From contig NZ_JACCCV010000001.1 in the NCBI RefSeq assembly GCF_013410115.1, positions 1,364,001 to 1,428,000 of the forward strand: 64,000 nucleotides of DNA, in the 5' to 3' direction. Of the stretch, positions 18,401 through 25,243 are shown piece after piece (within the stretch, counting starts at the first letter, position 1; each line of letters opens with the position of its first letter). The DNA is from Tunturiibacter gelidiferens (GTDB taxonomy: Bacteria; Acidobacteriota; Terriglobia; Terriglobales; Acidobacteriaceae). Position numbers and translations under genes: made by a program. Below the pieces are notes generated by a model. It saw nothing but the letters and a program-made list of their open reading frames with translations. It was not told the DNA's origin and ran no database searches.

Positions 18401-20437
18401 TGTGAGGATGTTGAGGGTTGCGGGAGCGATGGAAAGAGAGACTATCGCGGACTTGCTCTGCGCTGGGCTGGCTGCGTCAGAGACGGTGGCGGTGAAGGTG
18501 AAGCTTCCGCTGGCGGTGGGTGTGCCGGAGACTACGCCAGTGGTTGAGCCGAGGGTGAGACCGGCCGGCAGAGCGCCTGCGGTGACCGACCAAGTGTAGG
18601 GGGCGGTGCCTCCAGACGCCTCAAGCGCGTTGGAGTAGCCTGAACCGTTCGTTCCGGAGGGGAGGGTGGAAGAGGTAATGGCCAGTGTCGCCGGTGCGAT
18701 GGTGAGGGAGACTGCGACGGACTTGCTCTGAGCGGGGCTGGCTGCGTCGGTGACGGTTGCGGTGAAGTTGAAGGTGCCGCTTGCAGTTGGCGTTCCGGAG
18801 ACGATGCCGGTGGAAGAGACAAAGATAAGCCCTGAAGGTAGGCTGCCTGAGGTGATCGACCAGGTGTAGGGACTCGCGCCTCCCTGCGCCTGGATGGGGA
18901 CCGAATAGCCAGCGCCGACTGTTCCGGAGGGAAGGTTTGAAGAGGTGATGACCAGTGTTGCGGAGGCGATGGTGAGCGAAACTGGAACAGACTTGCTCTG
19001 TGCGGGACTGCTCGCGTCGGTGACGGTGGCGGTGAAGTTGAAGGTTCCAGTGGCGGTGGGTGTGCCCAGGACTGAGCCGCTGGTTGCGAGGCTGAGTCCT
19101 GCGGGGAGACTGCCTGAGGAGACCGACCAGGCATAAGGGGCGCTGCCTCCGGCCGCCTGGAGGGATTGAGAGTAACTTGAACCGATCGTTCCGGGCGCCA
19201 AGGTTGAGGACGTGATGGTCAGCTGCGTGGGTGCGATGGAGAGCGTGACCGCGGCATGTGCCGTCTGGGTGGGGCTCGACGAGTCAGTTACGGTGACGTT
19301 GAAGGGGAAGGTTCCGCTGGTTGTCGGCGTGCCTGAGATCGAGCCGTTGGAGGCGAGGCTGAGTCCTGCGGGTAGAGAGCTGCTGGGCGACCAGGTGTAA
19401 GGTGCGGTGCCTCCCGCTGCGTTGAGGGTGGCGCTGTAGGGCTGGGTTGCTGCGGCTGCAGGCAGCGTGCTTGAGGTGATTGAGAGCGGTGATCCTGCGG
19501 CCACGATCGAGAGGGACAACGAGAGGGCCGTGGTCTGCGGAGTGGAGGAGGAGTCCTGAACGGTTACGGTGATGGGGAAGTTGCCGCTCGTCGTGGGTGT
19601 GCCGGAGATCAGGCCGCTGCCTCCGAGGGTGAGGCCGGTGGGCAAGCTGCCTCCGGTGATCGACCAGAGGTAAGGTGCGGCGCCTCCATTAGCCTGCAGA
19701 ACACCTGAATAAGACGAACCGCTGGTGCCGGTGGGAAGAGCGGACGAGGTAATGGTCAGGGGAGCCGTTGGCGGAACGATCGGCGCAGCTGGGGCCACCG
19801 ACAAGGAGATTGTGGCGGTTGTCGACAGTGTGGGCGAGCTGGAATCGGTCACCGACAGGACAAAGGAGTAGCTGCCGCTGGTCGTGGGGGTACCGGAGAG
19901 AATGCCGGTGCTTGCGGAGAGGTTGAGACCTGCGGGTATGTTTCCCGAAACGAAACTCCAATTGTAGGGAGAGGTTCCTCCCGTCGCCGAAAGAGTTGCA
20001 GAGTACGCGGTGCCGGAAGTAGCTTGAGGTAAGGAGGTCGCCGTGATTGCGAGCGGCGTGAGGGACTTACCGGTTGCAGTTGCCGAGACAACTACGGGAA
20101 TGGTCTGCGACTCAGCCCTCGTATCCTGATTCTGCACCTGCAGCTTGGCCGTGGAGGGCGTGGCGAGATTGTTGCTACCGATGGTCCCGGTCAGAGCTGT
20201 GGAACTGACCAGGGAGGTAGAGATTGGCGAGCCGTTCCAGAGAATGACGGCGGCGCTGGTGAAGTTCGTGCCCGTGACCTTGAGGGTCTGAGTTTGAGAA
20301 CCCGCGGGGATCGTCTGCGGAGTGACCTGACTGATGCTTGGAGCTGCCGGTCCGGTGATGCCCGATCCGCAACCGAGACCAAAGATGATGAGGGTGATGC
20401 TCAGACTCGCAGCGATCGTCTTGATTACTTTTCCCAA
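13652..20437 (-). CDS. Giant surface lipoprotein: TIG + 17 He_PIG Ig domains + beta-helix module
   Basis: A 2261-residue protein. Residues 1-23 form a lipoprotein signal with a Cys23 lipobox (FGLGC). Residues about 34-118 look like an IPT/TIG domain. Residues about 132-1672 are 17 consecutive putative-Ig (He_PIG) repeats of about 90 residues, each with the pattern GGTAPYSWSI, GSLPAGLSL, TGxISGTPTA, and TVTDxSxPAQ. Residues about 1675-2261 form the cysteine-rich beta-helix module, almost identical to that of the gene at 21032. The start is TTG (20437); no ATG gives the lipobox at the right distance. Likely an outer-surface stalk with a polysaccharide- or ligand-binding tip. It is coupled to the 574-residue paralog downstream. 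Repeat number may vary between strains. Confidence 0.85.
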   Translation of the reverse strand: MGKVIKTIAASLSITLIIFGLGCGSGITGPAAPSISQVTPQTIPAGSQTQTLKVTGTNFTSAAVILWNGSPISTSLVSSTALTGTIGSNNLATPSTAKLQVQNQDTRAESQTIPVVVSATATGKSLTPLAITATSLPQATSGTAYSATLSATGGTSPYNWSFVSGNIPAGLNLSASTGILSGTPTTSGSYSFVLSVTDSSSPTLSTTATISLSVAPAAPIVPPTAPLTITSSALPTGTSGSSYSGVLQANGGAAPYLWSITGGSLPTGLTLGGSGLISGTPTTSGNFPITVTVQDSSSTPQTTALSLSLSIVAAGSPLSITSSTLPAAAATQPYSATLNAAGGTAPYTWSPSSSLPAGLSLASNGSISGTPTTSGTFPFNVTVTDSSSPTQTAHAAVTLSIAPTQLTITSSTLAPGTIGSSYSQSLQAAGGSAPYAWSVSSGSLPAGLSLATSGSVLGTPTATGTFNFTATVTDASSPAQSKSVPVSLTIASATLVITSSNLPSGTVGAGYSVPIQAQGGASPYTWSITSGSLPSGLIFVSSTGIVSGTPTASGTFNFTATVTDAASPAQSKSVAVSLTIAPATLAITSSTLPSGTNGSGYSNALEASGGTAPYTWSVTAGALPAGLTLGSTTGVVSGTPTASGSFTFTATVSDAASPAQSKSAIVSLSIAPATLNILTSTLPSATQGSSYSSTLRTSGGTAPFTWSITGGSLPAGLTLGTATGIVSGTPTASGSFSVTVMVKDSATTAQTATVTLPLSVVAAGSPLAITSSTLHSGTTNIPYTATLNATGGTAPYSWSITGGSLPSGFTLASNGTVSGTPATSGTVSFTATVSDSSSPAQTQSAPISFVIAPPALAIITSSLPSGTQGSAYSTGVQATGGTAPYSWSITSGALPAGLSLGTTTGIVAGTPTANGTFNITATVTDAESPAQTKSVALSIFITPPALAITTSAFAPGTQGTAYSASLLATGGTTPYAWSISTGSLPAGLSLSSSTGLISGTPTASGTFNFTATVTDAENPAQTRSASASLVIAAPALVINTSALPTGTQGVAYSNALAATGGTTPYSWSITAGSLPAGLSLSSSTGLISGTPTANGTFNITVTVADASNPAQTKSAALSLVIAPPALAITTTSVPAGTQGTTYSTALLATGGTTPYSWSITSGSLPAGLSLSAGTGVISGTPTANGTSNITATVTDASNPAQSKSVAVSLVIAPPALLLTTTSLPAGTQNTSYSKTLTATGGTAPYSWSIVSGSLPAGLSLSASTGIISGTPTASGSFSITVAVKDSSSTQQTANGAFTFTIAPPALIITSSSTLASGTANKSYSATLTASGGTAPYNWSISSGSLPAGLSLSASTGVISGTPTASGSFSITVAVKDSSSAQQTATATLSLAVAPPALAITSSSTLVSGTANKAYSSTLTATGGTAPYAWSIASGSLPAGLSLSASTGIISGTPTANGSFSITVAVKDSSSTQQTATATLSLTIAAGTPALAITSSSTLASGTTNKAYSATLTATGGTTPYSWSITTGSLPTGLSLAASTGILSGTPTAATTVSLTVTVTDSSSPVQTKSASVSFTITTPALTITTGTLTSGTDGTAYSAPMTATGGTPAYTWSITSGSLPAGLTLAATTGIISGTPTATGTSSFTATVTDNSSPAQTQSASAAITIAAAAPPNPGTTWYIRPDGGTRYSAHVTTGQCDGKADVAYSGTGTNQHCAFKDPRYLWDDQSYGNDAWVIAGGDTVILRGGPWRIGYDKAPGSCSGAGCGAGYTWCFGGGGNYGCYNPPIPAGTASQHTRILGENYASCNSGGVTNRSQLTQIFGGFGVTEALNLTGAKYVDVECLEVTRHSQCIAFGSPAIPASCTSGSADDYDSDGIHTDNTTHDLLMQDMWIHGHIGRGIKGPIGGLVTCLRCDIAFNGGAGWDFDDGNATPMVNGDWHFLYSTIEWSGCNQEYPAVHTIPVASCYSQSTGGYGDGVGTPHGTGLSATIDHSQFIYNTQDGLDLGHIDTGGPYTLSITNSIAYSNNGGTFKIGGNFGTTVLTNNVAIGDCIRMAYPITGTPSTYNANLADFCRSEDTLPFDFRQNSTITIANNTIVTYSPTIFDISCWDAPGVQGANGNGCGGATLNFHDNIIVGYDNPATYNLGGQQGGPGAWYFQEPPPNGSTSGYVIGTINRSNNLYYGIGHGFTCPTGYANEKCVTPDFISQPVGTGSTFTATELDNFNFNISSGSAAVGTGITYTGVPATDYNGVSRPNPPSMGAVEP
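15420..20044 (-). repeat. Tandem array of 17 He_PIG-coding repeats (~270 bp each)
   Basis: Coding repeats of about 264-280 bp are arranged head to tail within one gene. Neighbouring units in the middle and downstream part (domains 9-15) are the most alike, for example those around 16000-17800. This suggests expansion by unequal crossing-over. It is a coding array, not a CRISPR array. Confidence 0.9.
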
Positions 20438-20532
20438 ATTGCACCCCGAAAAAAATCAAACTTGTTATCCGTATAACGGCATCTTTGGCAGCCAGGTTGA
20501 GGCTCTCGGGATGAACGTTACAGGTTAAAAGT

Positions 20533-20549
20533 GGTGACTACAGTTACCC
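20533..20549 (-). promoter_or_regulatory. Conserved upstream 17-mer, copy 1
   Basis: GGTGACTACAGTTACCC (plus-strand reading) lies about 96 bases before the TTG start of the 2261-residue gene. The same 17-mer with one change lies about 103 bases before the TTG start of its paralog (23576-23592). It contains two GTKAC half-sites in direct orientation, 9 bp apart. It may be an operator or leader element. Confidence 0.5.
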
Positions 20550-20609
20550 GATGGGGGATCTGAGCTGCCACTTCCGTGTGAGTGGGCGGAATTGCTAACC
20601 GACTCATTC

Positions 20610-20650
20610 AGGCTTGCTTGCAGAAGAGTTGCAAAGTGAGACAGACAATC
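20610..20650 (-). promoter_or_regulatory. Conserved upstream block, copy 1
   Basis: About 40 bases (plus strand, beginning AGGCTTGCTTGCAGAAGAG) align well with 23658-23698. They lie at a similar distance (173 vs 185 bases) before the start of each paralog. No sigma-54 GG-N10-GC element is present, so a sigma-70-type or other promoter is likely. Confidence 0.45.
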
Positions 20651-20779
20651 AAGGGCGGGTCAAAGTCGTAAATTGCACACAACAGTAACCACTTTGAAAA
20701 GTATGGGACTCTGTGCCAAAAAGGGAACATCCCACTTCCGTGGTATGTGGACCGGAGTTTGTCCGGAATTTAAAAGGAA

Positions 20780-20810
20780 ATGGCGTGTCTCCTTTCGAGA
20801 GACACGCCAT
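20780..20810 (-). terminator. Probable terminator of the 813-residue surface-protein gene
   Basis: A perfect 12-bp stem (ATGGCGTGTCTC 20780-20791 with GAGACACGCCAT 20799-20810) has a 7-base loop. Read on the minus strand it is followed by the T-rich TTTCCTTTTAAATT. It lies about 220 bases past the stop of the minus-strand gene. Confidence 0.7.
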
Positions 20811-20897
20811 AGTTAGTTTCAGAATTTGTTCTGTTGGTGTTGCTTTTACACCAGGTCGAGGGGTTGGTAGAGACGCGGACCCGACGGCTGGTGATCT

Positions 20898-20933
20898 GGA
20901 ACGAGTGGTTGAATTGCTCCAACCACTCGTTCC
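20898..20933. repeat. Perfect 14-bp inverted repeat
   Basis: GGAACGAGTGGTTG (20898-20911) and its exact complement CAACCACTCGTTCC (20920-20933) enclose an 8-base loop. There is no T-run on either side, so it is a strong hairpin or operator rather than a clear terminator. Confidence 0.75.
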
Positions 20934-21031
20934 GCCATCGGTGCATAATTTGTAACTTGCTCGTGTTGTCGACCGGTCGCCCGACACAACAGAGATCGTT
21001 GTGAGGGGCGACAGTCACGCAGACTTGCGGC

Positions 21032-22793
21032 TTATGGTTCGACAGCTCCCATGGAGGGCGGGTTCGGACGACTGACTCCGTTGTAGTCGGTGGCCGGAAC
21101 GCCGGAGTAGGTGACTCCTGTTCCTGCTGCCGCGCTTCCTGAAGAGATGTTGAAGTTGAAGTTATCGAGTTCGGTAGGGGTGAAGCTCGTACCGTTTCCA
21201 GTGGGCTGCTTGTCGAAGTCCGGGGTGACGCACTTCTCGCTGGAGTAGCCGGTGGGGCAGGTGAAGCCGTGGCCGATGCCGTAGTAGAGGTTGTTGCTGC
21301 GATTGATCGTGCCGATGACGGTGCCAGACTTGCTCCCACTGGGGGCTGCTTCCTGGAAGTACCAGGCTCCGGGTCCGCCTACCTGACTGCCCAGGGGGTA
21401 GGTAGCGGGATTGTCATAGCCGACGACGATGTTGTCGTGGAAGTTCAACGTGGCTCCGCCGCATCCCTTACCGTTTGCTCCCTGGACGCCTGGAGCGTCC
21501 CAGCAGGAGATATCGAAGATGGTGGGTGCGTAGGTCACGATGGTGTTGTTGGCGATGGTGAAGGTGCTGTTCTGGCGGAAGTCGAAGGGGAAGGCATCGC
21601 TTGCCCGGCAGAAGTCTCCGAGATGGGCGTTGTAAGTGCTCGGCGCTCCGCTGATCGGGTAAGCCATTCTGTCGCAGTCTCCGATGGCCACATTGTTGGT
21701 GATCATCGCGGTGCCGAAGTTGCCTCCGATCTTGAAGGTTCCTCCGCTGTTGGAGTAGGCGATGGAGTTGGTGATGCTGAGGGTGTAGGGTCCGCCGGTG
21801 TCGATGTGGCCGAGGTCAAGTCCATCCTGAGTGTTGTAGATGAACTTCGAGTGGTCGATGGTGGCGGAGAGACCGGTGCCGTGCGGGGTGCCGACGCCGT
21901 CACCGTATCCGCCATCGCTCTGGCCGTAGCAGGAGGCGACAGGGATGGTGTGGACTGCCGGGTACTCCTGGTTGCATCCGCTCCACTCGATGGTGGAGTA
22001 GAGGAAGTGCCAGTCGCCGTTGACCATGGGAGTGGCGCTGCCGTCGTCGAAGTCCCAGCCTGCGCCGCCGTTAAAGGCTATATCGCATCTGAGGCAGGTA
22101 ACCAGGCCGCCGATGGGTCCCTTGATGCCGCGGCCGATGTGGCCGTGGATCCACATATCCTGCATGAGCAGATCGTGGGTGGTGTTGTCGGTGTGGATGC
22201 CGTCGGAGTCGTAGTCGTCTGCCGAACCGCTGACGCAGCTTGCGGGAACTGCAGGACTGCCAAATGCGATGCACTGTGAGTGGCGTGTCACTTCGAGGCA
22301 CTCTACGTCTACGTACTTCGCTCCGGTGAGGTTGAGCGCTTCGGTGACGCCGAATCCACCGAAGATCTGCGTGAGCTGCGAGCGGGTAGTAACGCCGCCG
22401 CTGTTGCAGGAGGCGTAGTTTTCACCTAGGATGCGGGTGTGCTGGCTGGCCGTTCCTGCGGGGATTGGGGGGTTGTAGCAGCCGTAGTTTCCGCCGCCGC
22501 CGAAGCACCAGGTGTAGCCGGCGCCGCAGCCTGCACCGCTGCAGCTGCCGGGAGCCTTATCGAAGCCGATGCGCCACGGTCCGCCGCGGAGGATGACCGT
22601 ATCGCCGCCGGAGATGACCCAGGCGTGGTTGCCGTAGCTCTGGTCATCCCAGAGATAGCGGGGATCCTTGAAGGCGCAGTGCTGGTTGGTGCCGGTGCCG
22701 GAGTAAGCTACGTCGGCCTTGCCGTCGCACTGGCCGGTCGTGGCGTTCGCGGAGTAACGCGTTCCGCCGTCGGGACGGATGTACCAGGTCGTG
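21032..22793 (-). repeat. Long direct repeat A2 (beta-helix module)
   Basis: This is the second copy of the 1.76-kb beta-helix segment, co-linear and gap-free with 13652-15413. The two copies are 7.38 kb apart in the same orientation, so recombination between them would delete one gene and fuse the other. Confidence 0.85.
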
Positions 22794-23473
22794 CCAGAGC
22801 CGCTCTGCTGCGATCCTTCCGCGGCAACGGCGATGGAGGTCGCAGCGGATTTGGTCTGGTCTGGGTTGCTGTTGTCGGTGACGGTTGCAGTGAAGCTGGA
22901 GGTGCCGGCGGCGGTGGGTGTGCCGGAGATCATGCCGGTGGTCGCAGCCAGGGTGAGCCCTGCGGGCAGTTTGCCGGAGGTGATCGACCAGGTGTAGGCC
23001 GGAGTGCCGCCACTGGCCTTCAACTGCGAAGAATAGTTTGTGCCGTCGGTACCTGCGGCTAGCGTCGCCGAGGTGATCGAGAGTGGCGAGGGTGAGGCGT
23101 TAGCAGTTGCAACAGCAACGGTGAGGCTGACGGTCTTGGTCTGGGCCGGCTTTGAGGAGTCCGTCACAGAGAAGGTAAGCGGGAACGATCCGTCCCTCGT
23201 CGGTGTGCCGTAGAGCAGGCCTGTGCCACCGTTGAGAGCGAACCCTGGGGGATGAGTGCCAGAAACAACCTTCCAGTGGTAAGGCACGGTGCCGCCGGTC
23301 GCTTTGAGAGAGGCGCTATAGGCCTTCTCAAGGGTAGCTTGGGGTATCGAGGTGGTGCTGATGGCAAGCGCTGTGGCGGCGTTCGCTGTCTGTGACGGGG
23401 AGGTCGAATCCAGACAGAAGAAGATAAGTGCGAGGGTGATGCTGGTTACGAGGGTTCTGAATACTTTTCGCAA
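21032..23473 (-). CDS. Secreted protein: two He_PIG domains + beta-helix module
   Basis: An 813-residue paralog of the 2261-residue protein. After a signal segment (about 1-34, hydrophobic core SITLALIFF) come two He_PIG domains (about 36-222) and a cysteine-rich beta-helix module (about 228-813) starting TTWYIRPDGG and ending GAVEP. I place the start at TTG 23473: it has GGAG 6 bases upstream and gives a proper signal peptide, while the GTG at 23689 would put the conserved promoter block inside the gene. Cys20 is not in a clean lipobox, so it may be secreted rather than lipid-anchored. The function is probably surface binding; no catalytic site is visible. Confidence 0.82.
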   Translation of the reverse strand: MRKVFRTLVTSITLALIFFCLDSTSPSQTANAATALAISTTSIPQATLEKAYSASLKATGGTVPYHWKVVSGTHPPGFALNGGTGLLYGTPTRDGSFPLTFSVTDSSKPAQTKTVSLTVAVATANASPSPLSITSATLAAGTDGTNYSSQLKASGGTPAYTWSITSGKLPAGLTLAATTGMISGTPTAAGTSSFTATVTDNSNPDQTKSAATSIAVAAEGSQQSGSGTTWYIRPDGGTRYSANATTGQCDGKADVAYSGTGTNQHCAFKDPRYLWDDQSYGNHAWVISGGDTVILRGGPWRIGFDKAPGSCSGAGCGAGYTWCFGGGGNYGCYNPPIPAGTASQHTRILGENYASCNSGGVTTRSQLTQIFGGFGVTEALNLTGAKYVDVECLEVTRHSQCIAFGSPAVPASCVSGSADDYDSDGIHTDNTTHDLLMQDMWIHGHIGRGIKGPIGGLVTCLRCDIAFNGGAGWDFDDGSATPMVNGDWHFLYSTIEWSGCNQEYPAVHTIPVASCYGQSDGGYGDGVGTPHGTGLSATIDHSKFIYNTQDGLDLGHIDTGGPYTLSITNSIAYSNSGGTFKIGGNFGTAMITNNVAIGDCDRMAYPISGAPSTYNAHLGDFCRASDAFPFDFRQNSTFTIANNTIVTYAPTIFDISCWDAPGVQGANGKGCGGATLNFHDNIVVGYDNPATYPLGSQVGGPGAWYFQEAAPSGSKSGTVIGTINRSNNLYYGIGHGFTCPTGYSSEKCVTPDFDKQPTGNGTSFTPTELDNFNFNISSGSAAAGTGVTYSGVPATDYNGVSRPNPPSMGAVEP

Positions 23474-23575
23474 AATATGCTCCGTACAAAGAGGAAATTG
23501 GTTAGTCAAATCACGCTGCCTGAGCCGAAAGTAAATCGGGGCCCGGACATCCGGATGAATATTTTGTTTTGAAAT

Positions 23576-23592
23576 GGTTACTACAGTTACCC
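23576..23592 (-). promoter_or_regulatory. Conserved upstream 17-mer, copy 2
   Basis: GGTTACTACAGTTACCC differs by one base from 20533-20549. It sits about 103 bases before the TTG start of the 813-residue gene. Confidence 0.5.
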
Positions 23593-23657
23593 TGCAACGG
23601 AAACCGGGGCCCACTTCGTCTATCGCGAGGCAAAGTCTCTCATCTGCATGTCCAGCT

Positions 23658-23698
23658 AGGTTTGCATGCAGTGAGTTCGCAAATGACACAAAGAAACA
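23658..23698 (-). promoter_or_regulatory. Conserved upstream block, copy 2
   Basis: This block is similar to 20610-20650 (AGGTTTGCATGCAGTGAGTT in plus-strand reading). Conservation outside coding sequence between diverged paralogs suggests a shared promoter. Confidence 0.45.
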
Positions 23699-24037
23699 GA
23701 GCTTGGAGAACCAAGGTTTAATTACTAAAGTAACTTATTGGTGCAGTACACCCTACTCAAGCCGATAGAACTATCCCACGTTCGTTGTATGCAGGATTTA
23801 GCGCTCGACGAGGCAGACGTCGTTATGTCCGCGGCAGGTGTTGAGGCCAACGAACCAAGTCCAGCGCAATGCATGGTGGTGGGGAACAGGGAGGATGCGA
23901 ATTTATAAGTTCTATATCGAATTGGTCTTGCCCGCCTGAGAAAGATAGCTCTTGAGAGAGCGATCTCCTAACGCATCAGAACCGGCAGATAGAAAGAGCG
24001 ACGACTTACAACGACGAACGCTTCAAAAAGGGATTAC

Positions 24038-25243
24038 TTAATTTTTATACCATAGCCGGAGAGGCTGAACGAATTTGTAACACTCAATTGTTTTATCCGC
24101 AATTGACAACCAGGATTCCTCTCCAAAGTTCATCTTCCGCACATTTTCTGCAAGTCGTTCTCTTAAAAGAGCATCTTCCAGGAGCTGAACGAGCGCATCG
24201 GCAAGTTCGACTGGTCTTTGGGGGTCGAAGAAAAATACATTTTCGCGGTCGGTGAGCAGCTCACGAAAGACGGGCAGATCGCTGGCGACGATGGTTTTGC
24301 CTAAGGCTAGCCCGGTTGCAAGCGCTCCGCTGGTCGTAATCGCGCCATACGGATAGACGACGATGTCTGCGGCTCGATAGAGGGCTACGAGCTCTTCCGT
24401 GGAGATGAAGCGTGGGTGAAGCCGGACGCGCCGGAGTTTCAGGCTGCGAATTTGTTCGCGAATTTGATCGAGTAGTTCTGTTGGTCCTGTACCAACGATC
24501 AGCAGGTCGACGTTCTCGACGGTTGCTTCAACGTTCCGCCAGGCCTCGAGGAGGAGATCGATTCCCTTGTAGGGAGAGATGATGCCTTGCCATAGCACGA
24601 GCATCTTTCGTGGATCCAGCTCGAAGCTCTGCAATGTTTGTTCGGCAGTGGCAGGCAGATCGTAGAAGAACGGACCATGAGGGATGACCGCGACCTTTTC
24701 TCCTTTCACAGAGAACTCAACCGCGAGCCCCTCTCGAATACTCTCCGAGTGACAGATGATCCGGTCGACCATTTGATAGAGGTCGTGGAAGATCTGCTTG
24801 TGACTCTCGCCGGTGTTATGGGGGAGAAGATCGTGGACCGTCAGCACGATCTTAGAGCCGCGTCGGCGGCAGAACTGAACGAACCAGAGATCGAGCGGTA
24901 GGCGCGAGGTCAGCATGGGAAGAAACTGCACATGGACAACATCGGGCGAAGAGATGAGGAAGCGCACCGCCAGCGCAGCGAGATTGAGAAGTGATTCAAG
25001 GAGCTTCAGAACTCTGCGTGGGAGTCGCGGCAATCGGAACTTGCCGACTACGTCCATCAATCCTGGGTCGAGCATGATGCCGCGATTTGAAAAGCAACCG
25101 GGGTCGAGATAGTAAGAGATGGAACCGACCATGAGATTGACGTGTTTCTTCAGGAGCGCCTTCGACAGATACGCCGTGTAGTAGGGCACAGTGGCCCAGA
25201 GATCCATCATGAAGACGGTTGGTCGCCGGGTATTTTCCGTCAC
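24038..25243 (-). CDS. GT4-type glycosyltransferase
   Basis: A 401-residue GT-B glycosyltransferase. The C-terminal Rossmann half carries LWQGIISPYKGIDLLLEAW, DLLIVGTGPTELL, ADIVVYPYGAITTSGAL and a weak version of the E-x7-E region (SGALATGLALGKTIVASDLP). The N-terminal half is the acceptor side with VVHVQFLPML and LTVHDLLPHNTG. It overlaps the upstream GT4 gene by 4 bases (ATGA) and is the last gene of the operon that starts at 30416. It likely adds one sugar to the repeat unit on the cytoplasmic face. Confidence 0.9.
   Translation of the reverse strand: MTENTRRPTVFMMDLWATVPYYTAYLSKALLKKHVNLMVGSISYYLDPGCFSNRGIMLDPGLMDVVGKFRLPRLPRRVLKLLESLLNLAALAVRFLISSPDVVHVQFLPMLTSRLPLDLWFVQFCRRRGSKIVLTVHDLLPHNTGESHKQIFHDLYQMVDRIICHSESIREGLAVEFSVKGEKVAVIPHGPFFYDLPATAEQTLQSFELDPRKMLVLWQGIISPYKGIDLLLEAWRNVEATVENVDLLIVGTGPTELLDQIREQIRSLKLRRVRLHPRFISTEELVALYRAADIVVYPYGAITTSGALATGLALGKTIVASDLPVFRELLTDRENVFFFDPQRPVELADALVQLLEDALLRERLAENVRKMNFGEESWLSIADKTIECYKFVQPLRLWYKN

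Larger units (their letters stand above)
20438..21031. other. Intergenic region between two paralogous surface-protein genes
   Basis: A 594-bp gap on the minus-strand path from the 813-residue gene to the 2261-residue gene. It contains the promoter-proximal sequences shared with the other gene (20533-20549, 20610-20650) and two strong inverted repeats (20780-20810, 20898-20933). No small gene is evident. Confidence 0.7.
23474..24037. other. Intergenic region upstream of the 813-residue surface gene
   Basis: A 564-bp AT-rich gap between two minus-strand genes. It contains the shared upstream elements 23576-23592 and 23658-23698. The distal part (23760-24037) shows nothing beyond a weak 5-bp hairpin near 23950. 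Confidence 0.6.

Noticed and set aside
15420-20044. Regular repeat array that could suggest a CRISPR or satellite
   Set aside because: Units are about 270 bp, in one open frame, and code for He_PIG domains. There are no short identical repeats with unique spacers.
23474-23689. An N-terminal extension of the 813-residue protein from GTG 23689
   Set aside because: It would place a non-secretory leader before the signal peptide and bury the upstream block shared with the paralog. TTG 23473 has its own ribosome site.
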